A stretch of 46,831 nt of DNA from contig JALGVR010000012.1 of assembly GCA_025774605.1 (NCBI GenBank), positions 1 through 46,831 of the forward strand, given 5' to 3'. Each line of letters opens with the position of its first letter. The stretch's first letter is position 1. Positions 1 to 10,099 of this stretch are shown here, one piece after another. Origin of the DNA: a bacterium (GTDB lineage Bacteria > Electryoneota > AABM5-125-24 > Hatepunaeales > Hatepunaeaceae). The notes under the pieces are model-generated. The model was not told the origin of the DNA, ran no database searches, and worked only from the letters and a program-made list of their open reading frames with translations. The translations under genes and the position numbers were made by a program.

Positions 1-67
1 CCGCGAAGGCGGGAATCCAGATAAGCATTTGATATTACGTAAGTTGCCTGGATTCCCGCCTTCGCGG
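1..67. repeat. REP-like palindromic intergenic repeat (20-bp perfect inverted repeat, 27-nt spacer)
   Basis: ccgcgaaggcgggaatccag (1-20) is the exact reverse complement of ctggattcccgccttcgcgg (48-67); each arm also contains a nested cccgc..gcggg hairpin. Left end may be cut by the window edge. Confidence 0.8.
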
Positions 68-152
68 GAATGACAGCATCTTTCATACGCTTTTTTACTC
101 AAGTAGGTACTACTGTATAATAGCGTCACCTTCAAATAATAAATCATCCCGC

Positions 153-833
153 TCACGTCTCTTCCATCGCCTCGATCGCCTCCCTGGCGATCAGGGTGTA
201 TCGTTCATCGCGTCCTCGGAGGAATTTTTTGAACGCCATCATCCATAACGTTTTGATCAGTATCTGGAAATCAAACACAAACGACCGGCGCTCCAGGTAA
301 TCCAGAATCAGTTCCATCTTGATCGGCAGGATAACCTCGATGTAGGCGCGCTCCCTGTCAACCACGCCGACCAGCAGCGCCTCCTCGTCGATGAAGCGGA
401 GCGTAACCGGATCGGTGACACCGGGCCGGGTATCAATAACCCTGCGCCATTCAGGTCGATAGCGATCCACGTAGCGGGGAACCTCGGGCCGATACCCCAC
501 CAGGCTCATGTCACCGACCAACACATTCCACAATTCGGGCAGCTCATCGATTTTCGTGCGGCGGAGCCATTTGCCCAGCCCGGTTATGCGCGGGTCGTCG
601 CCGCCGGTGACCAGCGGCTCGGCTCCCTGATCGTTCGCGACCATTGTACGGAATTTAAGCAGCGTGAACGGCTTGCCGTAACGTCCAATTCTCACCTGGC
701 GAAACAACGCCGGACCCGGCGAGGACAGTCTGACGATCAGACCGACAATCAGAAGGAGTGGAAAGAGTGCAATCAAGGCAACAGCTGAAGCGCTCATATC
801 AAAGATACGTTTGGTCGTCTCATAGCGGATCAC
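153..833 (-). CDS. Undecaprenyl-phosphate sugar phosphotransferase / bacterial sugar transferase
   Basis: KRIFDMSASAVALIALFPLLLIVGL, SPGPALFRQVRIGRYGKPFTLLKFRTM, KIDELPELWNVLVGDMSLVGYRPE: hallmark Bac_transf motifs. Confidence 0.9.
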   Translation of the reverse strand: MIRYETTKRIFDMSASAVALIALFPLLLIVGLIVRLSSPGPALFRQVRIGRYGKPFTLLKFRTMVANDQGAEPLVTGGDDPRITGLGKWLRRTKIDELPELWNVLVGDMSLVGYRPEVPRYVDRYRPEWRRVIDTRPGVTDPVTLRFIDEEALLVGVVDRERAYIEVILPIKMELILDYLERRSFVFDFQILIKTLWMMAFKKFLRGRDERYTLIAREAIEAMEET

Positions 834-880
834 GTTTGGCTTACCTCCCGTAAATAAGCCGCTTCTCTGCGAAAATCACT

Positions 881-1960
881 TCAAGCCTTACTCGGGTCGG
901 ACCGCTTCACTGCAGCATCCATACTTCGCTTCAAAGCCTCCAACTCTCCCTCGAGCTCCTTCAGGCGCCGCATCAACCCGGGTATCTGACCGATACCGGC
1001 GTCCCTCTTCAATGCCTCCAGATGCGGTCTTGCCGGGTAGCCGGATATCATTCCCTTGATATCACAGGATTTGGTAACGCCGGCTTGGGCGCCGATGATC
1101 ATACCATCACCGATATCGACATGTCCGACGATACCGACCTGACCGCCCATCATCACCTTCGAACCGATACGCGTAGATCCGGAGATGCCGGTCTGCGCGG
1201 CTATAACCGTATTCCGACCGATCTGAACGCCGTGGGCAATCTGGATCAGGTTGTCAAGCTTGCTGCCGCGGCCGATAAGGGTTGCCCCGATTGTCGCCCG
1301 GTCGACGCAGCAGTTCGCGCCGATCTCCACGTCGTCCTCGATAATCACCTTACCGACCTGCGGTATTTTATGATAGCCACTCTCATCCGGTGCATAGCCG
1401 AAGCCGTCGAAACCGATAATCGTGCCGTCGCCGATGACCACGCGATCGCCTATCTCCACCTCGCGACGAATAACTGCGCCGTATCCGATCACACATTCGC
1501 CGCCGATCGTGACATCCCGACCGATGCAGGCGCCGCAGGCTATGGAACAGCCATCCCCGATCTTCGCACCGGCTGCAATTTCCACAAACGGCGAAATCCG
1601 AACGTTCTCACCGATCTGCGCCGACTCGTGAACCGCGGCGCGCTGATCAATGCCGGTCTCACGATCAGGCGCCTCTGTCCGGTACAGGATTTCGAGCGCC
1701 CGCTGAAAATCGATGTAAGGTTTGTCGGAGATGATGCGGGTGATCCCGGGCGGTGTTTTTTCATCAGCCGCAACGATTATCGCACCGGCTCTCGTGGCTG
1801 ACAACTCTTTACGGTAACGGGGATTCGACAGAAACGTCAACTGATCCGCTTCGGCGTCCCTGATGGTCGCCATGCCGGTCAGGATCAGGTCGGATCTCCC
1901 CTCAAAGCGGCATCCCAGACGCTTGGCCAGTTCGCTGACGATAATAGTGTTTGCTCTCAT
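881..1960 (-). CDS. lpxD: UDP-3-O-(3-hydroxyacyl)glucosamine N-acyltransferase
   Basis: Hexapeptide-repeat protein; LpxD-like N-domain plus GFGYAPDESGYHKIPQVGKVIIEDDVEIGANCCVDRATIGATLIGRGSKLDNLIQIAHGVQIG. Confidence 0.95.
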   Translation of the reverse strand: MRANTIIVSELAKRLGCRFEGRSDLILTGMATIRDAEADQLTFLSNPRYRKELSATRAGAIIVAADEKTPPGITRIISDKPYIDFQRALEILYRTEAPDRETGIDQRAAVHESAQIGENVRISPFVEIAAGAKIGDGCSIACGACIGRDVTIGGECVIGYGAVIRREVEIGDRVVIGDGTIIGFDGFGYAPDESGYHKIPQVGKVIIEDDVEIGANCCVDRATIGATLIGRGSKLDNLIQIAHGVQIGRNTVIAAQTGISGSTRIGSKVMMGGQVGIVGHVDIGDGMIIGAQAGVTKSCDIKGMISGYPARPHLEALKRDAGIGQIPGLMRRLKELEGELEALKRSMDAAVKRSDPSKA

Positions 1961-2045
1961 CTTATATTGTCACCTCTCTTCCCCCACCCGGCATGACCCC
2001 GCATCCCGTCGAAGCCAACCCAGCGGTAAATAGAGAACCCTTCAA

Positions 2046-2648
2046 TCATTCCTGCAGTTGTTCCAAGACCTTGTCTGTGATGTCGAACTCCGGTTTAACG
2101 TACACTATGTTCCCGGCCATCGTATCGAACACAACATCAAATCCCTCAGCCTGCGCAACCTTCCAGATCGCATCGTTCACCCGCGCATCAATCGGCTCCA
2201 TAAGCTCGAGGCGCCGCTTGATGTAGAGGCTGTTCTCATCGTACCAGGTTTCGTGACGGAATTTCTGCAGGGCGCGCCGGGCATCGACCAGTTCATCCTC
2301 CAACTGCTTTCTGCGTTCCGAGCTGAGAATAAGCTTCAACTCCTCCAGCTCCTCCTCCTTGCGGGTAATTTCCTTCTCCATGTTTTCCGCCTCTTCGAGC
2401 CATTTCCGGTTGTCGTTCCGCAGGGTGTTGTCGGCATCCCTGTAATCGGCGTATTTTCTGGAAATCTCATCAGAACGGATATAACCCATTTTCAGCCCGC
2501 CGGACGACCAGGGCAATATGCCGCCTCCACCGCCCGAGCCCCCGCCTGTACCGCGGCCGGTTGAAGCGCATCCGGACAGCATCGAGAAGAGGAACAGAAA
2601 CGCCAGACTCTTCAGAACAGGATTTCCCATTTCAAAAGTCCGCTTCAC
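2046..2648 (-). CDS. OmpH/Skp-family periplasmic chaperone-like lipoprotein
   Basis: Lipobox LSGC after hydrophobic stretch, Gly-rich linker, coiled-coil Skp-like core, C-terminal 'YVKPEFDITDKVLEQL'. ATGA overlap with the upstream skp paralog. Confidence 0.8.
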   Translation of the reverse strand: MKRTFEMGNPVLKSLAFLFLFSMLSGCASTGRGTGGGSGGGGGILPWSSGGLKMGYIRSDEISRKYADYRDADNTLRNDNRKWLEEAENMEKEITRKEEELEELKLILSSERRKQLEDELVDARRALQKFRHETWYDENSLYIKRRLELMEPIDARVNDAIWKVAQAEGFDVVFDTMAGNIVYVKPEFDITDKVLEQLQE

Positions 2649-3184
2649 TTGTCCTGTAAACGGCGCAGTAATTCATCGGTGATGTCGTCGGGATTCTTGG
2701 CATAGACAATAGTGCCGTTGCTGCCGTCCAACACCAGATCGTACCCCTGCTCCTCGCCGAGTTCCTTGATGGTGCCGTTCACCACTTCAAGCACTTCCGA
2801 CAGCAGCTCCATGCGCCGCTTGTTGAACCGCTCCTGTTCAGCCGACATCTGAGCCTGAAATTGCTGCTGATACATCACCTTCATCGAATCGATCTGCGCC
2901 TGCAGTTCACGCTTGCGTTTTTCGCTGAACGTGGTCTGTCCGGCCTGTAATTTCCCCTCTCTTTCGGAGATATCCTCCTGCAGAGCTTCCATCTTCGCCT
3001 CCCAGCCGGCGCGGTCGGTCTGCCAGCCCGCCACTTCACGATTTAACTGCTCTTCAGCGCGCCGGAACTCGGGATAGGTCTGCATGACCAGTTCGGAATT
3101 CACCACCCCGATCTTCAGATCCTGACCAAATGACGCGCCTGATAATATCAATATTGAAACCAGAAAAAGTGCGGTCTTCCTCAT
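2645..3184 (-). CDS. skp: OmpH/Skp family outer membrane protein chaperone
   Basis: Signal peptide, KIGVVNSELVMQTYPEFRRAEEQL, coiled coil, DLVLDGSNGTIVYAKNPDDITDELLRRL; lies next to bamA. Confidence 0.85.
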   Translation of the reverse strand: MRKTALFLVSILILSGASFGQDLKIGVVNSELVMQTYPEFRRAEEQLNREVAGWQTDRAGWEAKMEALQEDISEREGKLQAGQTTFSEKRKRELQAQIDSMKVMYQQQFQAQMSAEQERFNKRRMELLSEVLEVVNGTIKELGEEQGYDLVLDGSNGTIVYAKNPDDITDELLRRLQDK

Positions 3185-3264
3185 TGTTCCTCCAATTCCC
3201 GGCGGATTGGACAGCAGCTGTCAACCTGCCGGTATATTTACTGTTTGGAATTTTGCTTACGTGA

Positions 3265-5565
3265 CTAAAACGTCCTGCCGAACTGGAAGTGAGGTATCCA
3301 GCCCGGCTTTCCGCCTGAAACATCGGGGTCGAAACCGTAGCCGTAATCGAGCCCGATCAAGCCGATCATCGGCATGTAAAGCCGGATGCCCAGACCGACC
3401 GAGCGCCTCAAATCGAAGGGATCGGTTCGGTCGAAATTGAGCCATGTGTTGCCCGCCTCCGCGAACGCCAGACCGTAAATGGTCGGATTATCAACCATCT
3501 GAACCCTGAGCTCCAGGGAAGTCTTCAACTGGGATTTACCGCCGGCAGCCGAAGCGCTGCTCGTTGACGGCGGTCCGACGCTGCGCTCCTCATATCCCCT
3601 GAGCGATGTCCCGAGCGAAATGCCACCGCCGCCCATGTAGAAATACTCCAGATGCGGTATGTCATGCTGGTCGCCGGACAGCGCCGCCAAAAACCCGTAG
3701 AGGAAATGATTGTAAAGAACCAGTCTTGGCAGAAGGGGCGTGTACCACTCCACCGAGAATGTGTGTTTATGATACCTGTCGTCACCTGTCAGCAGACCGC
3801 CGGCAAGCTCGGTTGTCAGACTCACCACAGACCCTCTGGTCGGGAATTCAGCGAAGTCGCGGCTGTCCCTGCTGATGATCTGGGTCAGCGAACTCGACAC
3901 ACGGGCGGTCGAATCAACCTGACTCTTCATCGCCGCATCAATATCGACGTTACGGGAACGCTCGACCCGGTATATCCAATCACCCCGGAAATAATCATCA
4001 GGCCAGTCGAAACGCCGCCCCAGCCTGACCGAGCCTCCGATCAGCTTTTCGGTGAAGCCCTCGGTCCAGCGCCGTTTTACGTTGTAGAATGAGCCACCCA
4101 CCAGCGTCTCTGTGTCCAGGAACCACGGCTCAGTGTAACTGATGGAAAACGCCCCGTACTGCTTGCCGAAATTCCAGTCGCAACTGAGCATCTGCCCGGT
4201 GCCGAAGAGGTTCGGGGCGGAGAAACCGAGCGCGCCGATCAGGCCGTCCCTCTCGCTGTAACCAGCGGAGACATTTGCCTGGTCCGTGGCTTTCTCCTCG
4301 ACCTTGACCCACAGATCGACCTCGTCATCGCTGACGTCCTCCAGGTCGGGTTGAATGTCGGCGAAGTAGTTCAAGATAGCCACTTCGCGCACCGACCGCC
4401 GCAGCTTGGACACGTCGAACGTGTATCCCGGTTTAATCACGAACTCCCGCCGGATGACCTTCTCATGCGTCTTGGTGTTGCCGGTGATATGGATCTTGCG
4501 GACGCTGAATCTGTTGCCGGTTTCAAGGTGAAAGTGCACGTCGAGCGTGTCGCCGCCGGCCGGTGTCAGCGTGGGTTGAACCTGCGCATAAATATAGCCC
4601 CGATCATAGAAGAGTGATCCAAGCCGATCCCTGACCGTTATATCATATTTCTTCTGATTATACACTTCACCGGGCTTGAACAGCAACCGGCTCCTCAGCT
4701 CATCCTCGCTGAACAGATCCGAACCGCTGAAATCTATCTTGCCGAAGTAGAGACGAGGTCCCTCCTCAAGAGTAATGTCGAGGAACATCCGTTTCTTGTT
4801 GTCGGAATACCAGATGGTGTCCGAAACCACGCGCGCGTCCTTATACCCGTGCTCGCGGTAGAAGGCGATCAGATCTTCCAGATCCTGTTCAAATTTCTCA
4901 CGATGAAATTTACCCGAGCGGAAGAGCGATTTCGCATGGGTGTTCTTCATCTGTTTGCGCAGTTTTTTGTCTGAAAAGGCTTCGTTGCCGTTGAAAGTGA
5001 TCTTTTGGATGCGCACCTTCCTGCCTTCGGATACGCGAATGTAGAGACTCGCCAATCCCGCTTGGGAGCCATCCCGGATCTCCACGATAATATCGGCAAG
5101 CAGATAGCCCTTGTCCTTGCACAACTGGCGGATCTTGCGCTTTAGCCTGATCGGATCGGATGGTTTAACCACCTGTCCGCGATTGAGATCGACAGCCTCT
5201 TCAAGCGCGTCCTTGCCGATCTTCCTGCCGCCGCCGATGTCAATAGACTCCAGGCGGGGATACTCAACCACCCGTACCAGCAGAAATACACCTTCCCCTT
5301 CCTGCTTCTCCGCGACGATCTTGACATCCGAGAAGAGATTCAACTGCCAGAGCTGACGAATGGCGTTCTGTATCATCTCACCGGTCAGAGACTCGCCGAC
5401 CACCAGACCGCTGGTGGCAACGATAAGACCGGTGTCCGTTCGATCGTTGCCCTCGACATTCAGACCGAAAAGCTTGAACTGTTCAACCTCCTCCGCCGGT
5501 AATTCAACCGCGATCAAACATAGCAGGCAAAGGGAAGCTATAGCTGTCTTTCGTAGAAAATGCAT
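3265..5565 (-). CDS. bamA: Outer membrane protein assembly factor BamA
   Basis: 766 aa; POTRA repeats (VEGNDRTDTGLI, ITFNGNEAFSDKKLRKQM, ITGNTKTHEKVIRREF), C-terminal barrel with GYEERSVGP and terminal F. Confidence 0.95.
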   Translation of the reverse strand: MHFLRKTAIASLCLLCLIAVELPAEEVEQFKLFGLNVEGNDRTDTGLIVATSGLVVGESLTGEMIQNAIRQLWQLNLFSDVKIVAEKQEGEGVFLLVRVVEYPRLESIDIGGGRKIGKDALEEAVDLNRGQVVKPSDPIRLKRKIRQLCKDKGYLLADIIVEIRDGSQAGLASLYIRVSEGRKVRIQKITFNGNEAFSDKKLRKQMKNTHAKSLFRSGKFHREKFEQDLEDLIAFYREHGYKDARVVSDTIWYSDNKKRMFLDITLEEGPRLYFGKIDFSGSDLFSEDELRSRLLFKPGEVYNQKKYDITVRDRLGSLFYDRGYIYAQVQPTLTPAGGDTLDVHFHLETGNRFSVRKIHITGNTKTHEKVIRREFVIKPGYTFDVSKLRRSVREVAILNYFADIQPDLEDVSDDEVDLWVKVEEKATDQANVSAGYSERDGLIGALGFSAPNLFGTGQMLSCDWNFGKQYGAFSISYTEPWFLDTETLVGGSFYNVKRRWTEGFTEKLIGGSVRLGRRFDWPDDYFRGDWIYRVERSRNVDIDAAMKSQVDSTARVSSSLTQIISRDSRDFAEFPTRGSVVSLTTELAGGLLTGDDRYHKHTFSVEWYTPLLPRLVLYNHFLYGFLAALSGDQHDIPHLEYFYMGGGGISLGTSLRGYEERSVGPPSTSSASAAGGKSQLKTSLELRVQMVDNPTIYGLAFAEAGNTWLNFDRTDPFDLRRSVGLGIRLYMPMIGLIGLDYGYGFDPDVSGGKPGWIPHFQFGRTF

Positions 5566-5618
5566 ATCATTTCATTGTAAACAAAAAATTCAAAAGAAAC
5601 AAGATATGACGGCCGAAA

Positions 5619-8600
5619 TCACTTGAACGTGTAGCTAAAACGGAAAAAGATCCTGCTGTCGTCAACCTTGGTCAGGCTGTCATATTCGTAACGGTAGTTG
5701 AGGATTAGATTCGGTGAAATCCGGTACAGCCGCAACAGGAGATCCCATGAATGTACGACGCCGATTCGAGTGACGTAATATGCGTCCGTCGAGCTTAAAA
5801 GCGAGCCGGTGTAGGAGAGATAGATATCCCGGGACAGATATTTCCCGACGGTCAGCCGGGAATGATCGAGTGAACGAAGGTAGTGATAGTTACTGCTGTT
5901 CTCGCTGCCTGTATCATTCTCAGTTATCCAACGTTCGGTCAGATAGTTCTGTGCTATCCGATTGTCGATGTATACCCTGTCCACGCCCAGCCAACGCTCA
6001 ACCTGACGCTCAAGGCTCCTCGTCCAGCGGCGGATCGGCGTCACGTCTGCGATCAGTTTACCGCCTATGTCAACCAGTTTATCGGGAAGCATTTCAGGTG
6101 AAAACCCCAACATAGCCAGTATTTGCTCCTGTGAATGATGCTGATCGTCCTCAAACACAAAGGAGATCTCATTCCACCGACCCCTGTCCTGTCCGTAGTG
6201 TTGACCTTTTTGCGACGCGTCAAGTGCCGGCTCCTGACCTGTCTTGCGTATCACCCACCTGATCTCGCGCATCATGCCGGTCGTATCGATCACGTTGGTT
6301 CTGACGCCACCGTAAAAGATCGGTTCAAGCTCCCATGGATTGAAGACAACCCCGATCTTGTCAACATCAAAAGACAGGTCAAGATACTCGACGCTGCCCT
6401 TGCTGGAGGTCAATTCGCCGCGGAGATGGAGCGTATCCTGCAGCGATCCGCTGAAGTACAACCCCTCGGGATTGTCGTCTATCACCAGGTCGACATAGGC
6501 TTTGACATCAACATTAAGTAAAGTGTTGGCCATCAACTGCCGGTCCGACTTGCCGAATCCTGAAATCTCCCGATCATACCTGCACACCTGGTAGGGAATA
6601 ACGCGTCCGTCCCAACGCATGCGCTTCAGCAAGCCCAGCAGCGAGCGCACAAAGGGCGATGGTTTCCCGCCTCCAGTGAGAAACGGGTAGGTCAGCGTGG
6701 ATCGCAGGAGCCTGATCTCCCCCGTACCCAGGGGGCGCGCGGCCGGACCGTGGAACTCGAACGGTCCTCGCCCACCGGCTCCGGAAAACCAGAGGTATCC
6801 GCCCCAATCCGGTCTCATCAATGAAGGAATGACCGCCCAGATACCCTCCCGAACGGTGGCGAACTGCAGGATCCCGAAATCATAATCCCCGACAACAATC
6901 GCTTCCTCATGATGGAGGGGTCGGCGATTGCTGAAGTAAAACGGACGACCGTTGCCCGATCCTTCAAGCTCATTGATCTGAATCACTCCGTTCGTATCAA
7001 GTTCCACGTCCACCTGCAGATCGTCAATCTTCCTGACCACGTTCTTCAAGCGCAGGGAACCATCCGACAGCCTGAATCGACCTTCGGTCAATCGCGGATG
7101 AGACAGGTCACCCCCGATTTTCAGGTACAGTTCGCCGTCGCCCCGCGGTTCCGAGAAGAATCCGGTCAACCTGGGCAGCAACCCCAGAAGCCTTCCCCTG
7201 ATGGAACCGGAAACGTCTATCGCTCCCTTGCGTGAGAGCAACACCTCTCCGGAAAACCCGCCCGCGACATCTCCCCAGTCGATCACGACCGAATCCAGTT
7301 CGAGGAAGGACCTTCCTTCATCAACGCCGGAAATCCTGAAGTCACCATGCAGGCTGTCATATCGAAGAGGTCCGATCCGCCCGGGCGAAATTGAAAGCCT
7401 GGCATTCACCTCGGGATTCGGTTTTCCCGTTCCTGACAGGTTCACATCGATATCCGCCTGTCCTGAAACCGGACTCGGGTTCCCGGTCAAGGTCTCGAAG
7501 AGCGAGCCTATCTCCACACCTGTACCGGTCAACTGGAAATCATACCGGCGGCTGATACGGTTCATCTGTCCGGTTATGTCAAACAGTCCCCTGACATCCC
7601 GGCCGATGTTAAATTGCTCCAGGATATATCTATCCCCTTCGGTCACGCTCCTGAGGTTCATCCAGTACCCGGGTGCACCCTGAACAATGACCGAAGTGAG
7701 GTGAAGATCGGCGCTGATATCCGGATGCCCGAACGGGCCGTCCGCCTCGATGCGGGCGTTGATGTTACCCTTGAATCGCTCGGCGTATCGAGGCAAAACC
7801 AGTCGAAGCGCGGAAGCCGCCGGGAAACCGTTGAAACTGAGGACCAGTGAATCAAATGTCGATTGCTTCAGGTCCAGCGCTCCATTCAGATTGAGCAGCT
7901 TCACAGCCTCGAGGCTGTCCAGAACCGTGAACTTGTCAAAACGCACCCGCCCGTCCTCATATCGCCCGTCGGTCGTGAGTTTCAAGATCAGCGAATCGGG
8001 ATAATCCAGACAGAGTTCTCCACGCCACTGCAGTGAATCATTACGCCCCATGCAGCTCAAACCCAGGCTCCCTCCAAATCCTTCCGCAGCGTCGGGGATG
8101 ATGAATCTGACGAGATCCAGCAACGGCAGACTGTCGGCATCGCAGGCAAACTCCTGAACCTGAAAGCGCGGATGCCGGCCCGCACCGGCATGATGGGCGA
8201 CAGGGCGCGTCAGGGTGAAATGACCGTTAAGAAAGCTCCGTCCCGTCGCAACATCGAACAGATTCACGCTCTTAACCATCAGCCTTTCGGCGTCGTACTG
8301 CGCCTTAATCCCCCCCCCTATCAGATCGCCCTCTCCTGTTTTAAGACGCAGATCACCGTCAGCCCGCCACGTTCGACCCTCGTGCACAACCAGGCCGCGG
8401 TAGGAGCCGTTTCGCCTGCTGGAAAGCGATTCCCACGTCACCCGGTACCTGAACCGGTCCCATGATCCGTCCGCCGTCAGACCGAGCGAATAATCGTCCA
8501 GGAAAACCGGCAGGTAGCGGTCATCCAGTACACTGTCCAACAGCCGATGGGGATCCTTCGCGCTGAGCTTCAGAGCGGTTGAGTCGCCTATATCCTCCAC

Positions 8601-10082
8601 CGTCAAGGATATTCTGCCGATGCGCTGCGGTGATGTGACGGTGATATTGACATCGTTACCGTAAAGGTCGTATTTTCCGGTCAGTTGCCTTTGTCCGCCC
8701 GAATCCCTCAGTTCACAGGCGCCCAAACCGCGCCAAACCCCGCCATGTCGCCTCAGACCTCCGGCCATCGACAGCAGTGCAGGTTTTCCGCCGGGAACGT
8801 CGGGACCGTCCGATTTCGTCCATTCCCTGTTATAGACGAAACTCAGATCGGTTGAATCACTGAAAAGACCGATCCTGCCGTCCAGCTTCATCGCGCCGCC
8901 GAAAATGCGGGCATCGCACTTCCCGATAATCACCGCGCCCGCTCCATATTCGGCGTCCACTGCGAATTCATCGAGTTTAAGCCGTGCGACGTCAATCTCT
9001 CCGCCCGATAACGCGGCATGCCCTCCCCAGACATCACCGTCACCGGAGATGACCGCACTGATCACCGGCAAGCCCTTCAGCTCGGGCAAACAAAGCTTTT
9101 CACCGTCAAGCCGCTCCAGATCCAGAACAGTGCGTGGAATCTCGACCCGCCAGACCGGCTTGAGCAGGTCTTCAACCTCAAGCTCAAACGGCAGAGGAAG
9201 TCCGTTAACGGTGAACATCCCGTTCATATCAAGAGTGTTGCCGAACAGCTCCCCTTTCATACTGCCGTCGGACAGACTGACCTTGTCCCTGAAAATGCCG
9301 GAGATATTTTCACCTGACACCCTGCCCGTGATCCTGAGATCATCAGCGCCCCTGATTTCGAGCTGAATTGACAGGTCGCCGCGGTTAAACTTAAGACTCT
9401 TCAGCTCTTCCGGTGGAGTCCAGCCTCCCAGATCACTGATCAACGCCTGGGCACCAACTATAAACCCGCCACCGATCAGGTCGGCAAAGCCGTTGATCTC
9501 GAACCTCGCCTCCGGCAGCCTGCGAATCTTGCCCTCCATGGTCAGAATAACGTTGGATATCTCCGAAAAATTGGCGTTGCCGGTGATGGAATCAACCAGT
9601 ACATGCCCGGTCGCGCCCAGGGTCACAACCGCGTTGTCGACCATGATTCTCTGGACTATCTCCAATCCGCCAAGCCTCTTGAACGGAAATGGCTGATAAC
9701 TGAATCCCGGGCTGCCGGTACTGTCCGCGGTCGATCTCAGAATGCTGAGTCGGGGCGAAACCATCTCGATTTCCTTGATGACTCCGGCTTTCCCAGCGCG
9801 GGATAATATCAGGCTGGGAAGAAAGGTCTTTATCCTCACCTGTTCCACTGACAGGTTCACCGACGGGGAAAGCTCGAAACTGACATTCCACAGGTTGAAA
9901 CCTCTGAACTGTGGAGATATCCGGCCGATTTGAAAGGATTGATTTATATGGGAATGGAGATAATCCAGCAGGGCGGCGCGCGTGCGCGCTTCACCGCCGA
10001 ACAGGTACCAGGATAAGAATCCTGTCGTTGTAAGAAAAGCTGCGATTACGAGAGCAGCCAGAGCTATCGTTCGTAATTTCAT
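5619..10082 (-). CDS. tamB: TamB-like translocation/assembly module protein (AsmA-like beta-helical domain)
   Basis: Very large beta-rich protein with N-terminal TM, C-terminal region 'LSFDVDKIGVVFNPWELEPIFYGGVRTNV...', 'QEQILAMLGFSPEMLPDKLVDIGGKLIADV'. Track ORF begins at 10148; the ATG at 10082 (MKLRTIALAALVIAAF) is the likelier start. Confidence 0.8.
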   Translation of the reverse strand: MKLRTIALAALVIAAFLTTTGFLSWYLFGGEARTRAALLDYLHSHINQSFQIGRISPQFRGFNLWNVSFELSPSVNLSVEQVRIKTFLPSLILSRAGKAGVIKEIEMVSPRLSILRSTADSTGSPGFSYQPFPFKRLGGLEIVQRIMVDNAVVTLGATGHVLVDSITGNANFSEISNVILTMEGKIRRLPEARFEINGFADLIGGGFIVGAQALISDLGGWTPPEELKSLKFNRGDLSIQLEIRGADDLRITGRVSGENISGIFRDKVSLSDGSMKGELFGNTLDMNGMFTVNGLPLPFELEVEDLLKPVWRVEIPRTVLDLERLDGEKLCLPELKGLPVISAVISGDGDVWGGHAALSGGEIDVARLKLDEFAVDAEYGAGAVIIGKCDARIFGGAMKLDGRIGLFSDSTDLSFVYNREWTKSDGPDVPGGKPALLSMAGGLRRHGGVWRGLGACELRDSGGQRQLTGKYDLYGNDVNITVTSPQRIGRISLTVEDIGDSTALKLSAKDPHRLLDSVLDDRYLPVFLDDYSLGLTADGSWDRFRYRVTWESLSSRRNGSYRGLVVHEGRTWRADGDLRLKTGEGDLIGGGIKAQYDAERLMVKSVNLFDVATGRSFLNGHFTLTRPVAHHAGAGRHPRFQVQEFACDADSLPLLDLVRFIIPDAAEGFGGSLGLSCMGRNDSLQWRGELCLDYPDSLILKLTTDGRYEDGRVRFDKFTVLDSLEAVKLLNLNGALDLKQSTFDSLVLSFNGFPAASALRLVLPRYAERFKGNINARIEADGPFGHPDISADLHLTSVIVQGAPGYWMNLRSVTEGDRYILEQFNIGRDVRGLFDITGQMNRISRRYDFQLTGTGVEIGSLFETLTGNPSPVSGQADIDVNLSGTGKPNPEVNARLSISPGRIGPLRYDSLHGDFRISGVDEGRSFLELDSVVIDWGDVAGGFSGEVLLSRKGAIDVSGSIRGRLLGLLPRLTGFFSEPRGDGELYLKIGGDLSHPRLTEGRFRLSDGSLRLKNVVRKIDDLQVDVELDTNGVIQINELEGSGNGRPFYFSNRRPLHHEEAIVVGDYDFGILQFATVREGIWAVIPSLMRPDWGGYLWFSGAGGRGPFEFHGPAARPLGTGEIRLLRSTLTYPFLTGGGKPSPFVRSLLGLLKRMRWDGRVIPYQVCRYDREISGFGKSDRQLMANTLLNVDVKAYVDLVIDDNPEGLYFSGSLQDTLHLRGELTSSKGSVEYLDLSFDVDKIGVVFNPWELEPIFYGGVRTNVIDTTGMMREIRWVIRKTGQEPALDASQKGQHYGQDRGRWNEISFVFEDDQHHSQEQILAMLGFSPEMLPDKLVDIGGKLIADVTPIRRWTRSLERQVERWLGVDRVYIDNRIAQNYLTERWITENDTGSENSSNYHYLRSLDHSRLTVGKYLSRDIYLSYTGSLLSSTDAYYVTRIGVVHSWDLLLRLYRISPNLILNYRYEYDSLTKVDDSRIFFRFSYTFK
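8172..8191. repeat. Short REP-like palindrome embedded in-frame in tamB (ATGCCGG-CCCGCA-CCGGCAT)
   Basis: Perfect 7-bp inverted repeat around a 6-nt loop within the ORF; minus-strand translation HHAGAGRHP. Confidence 0.55.
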
Positions 10083-10099
10083 AACGCCCAACCGGGCGG

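Noticed and set aside
1022-1801. 259-aa plus-strand ORF opposite lpxD
   Set aside because: Antisense to the well-supported lpxD hexapeptide repeats; no recognisable domain.
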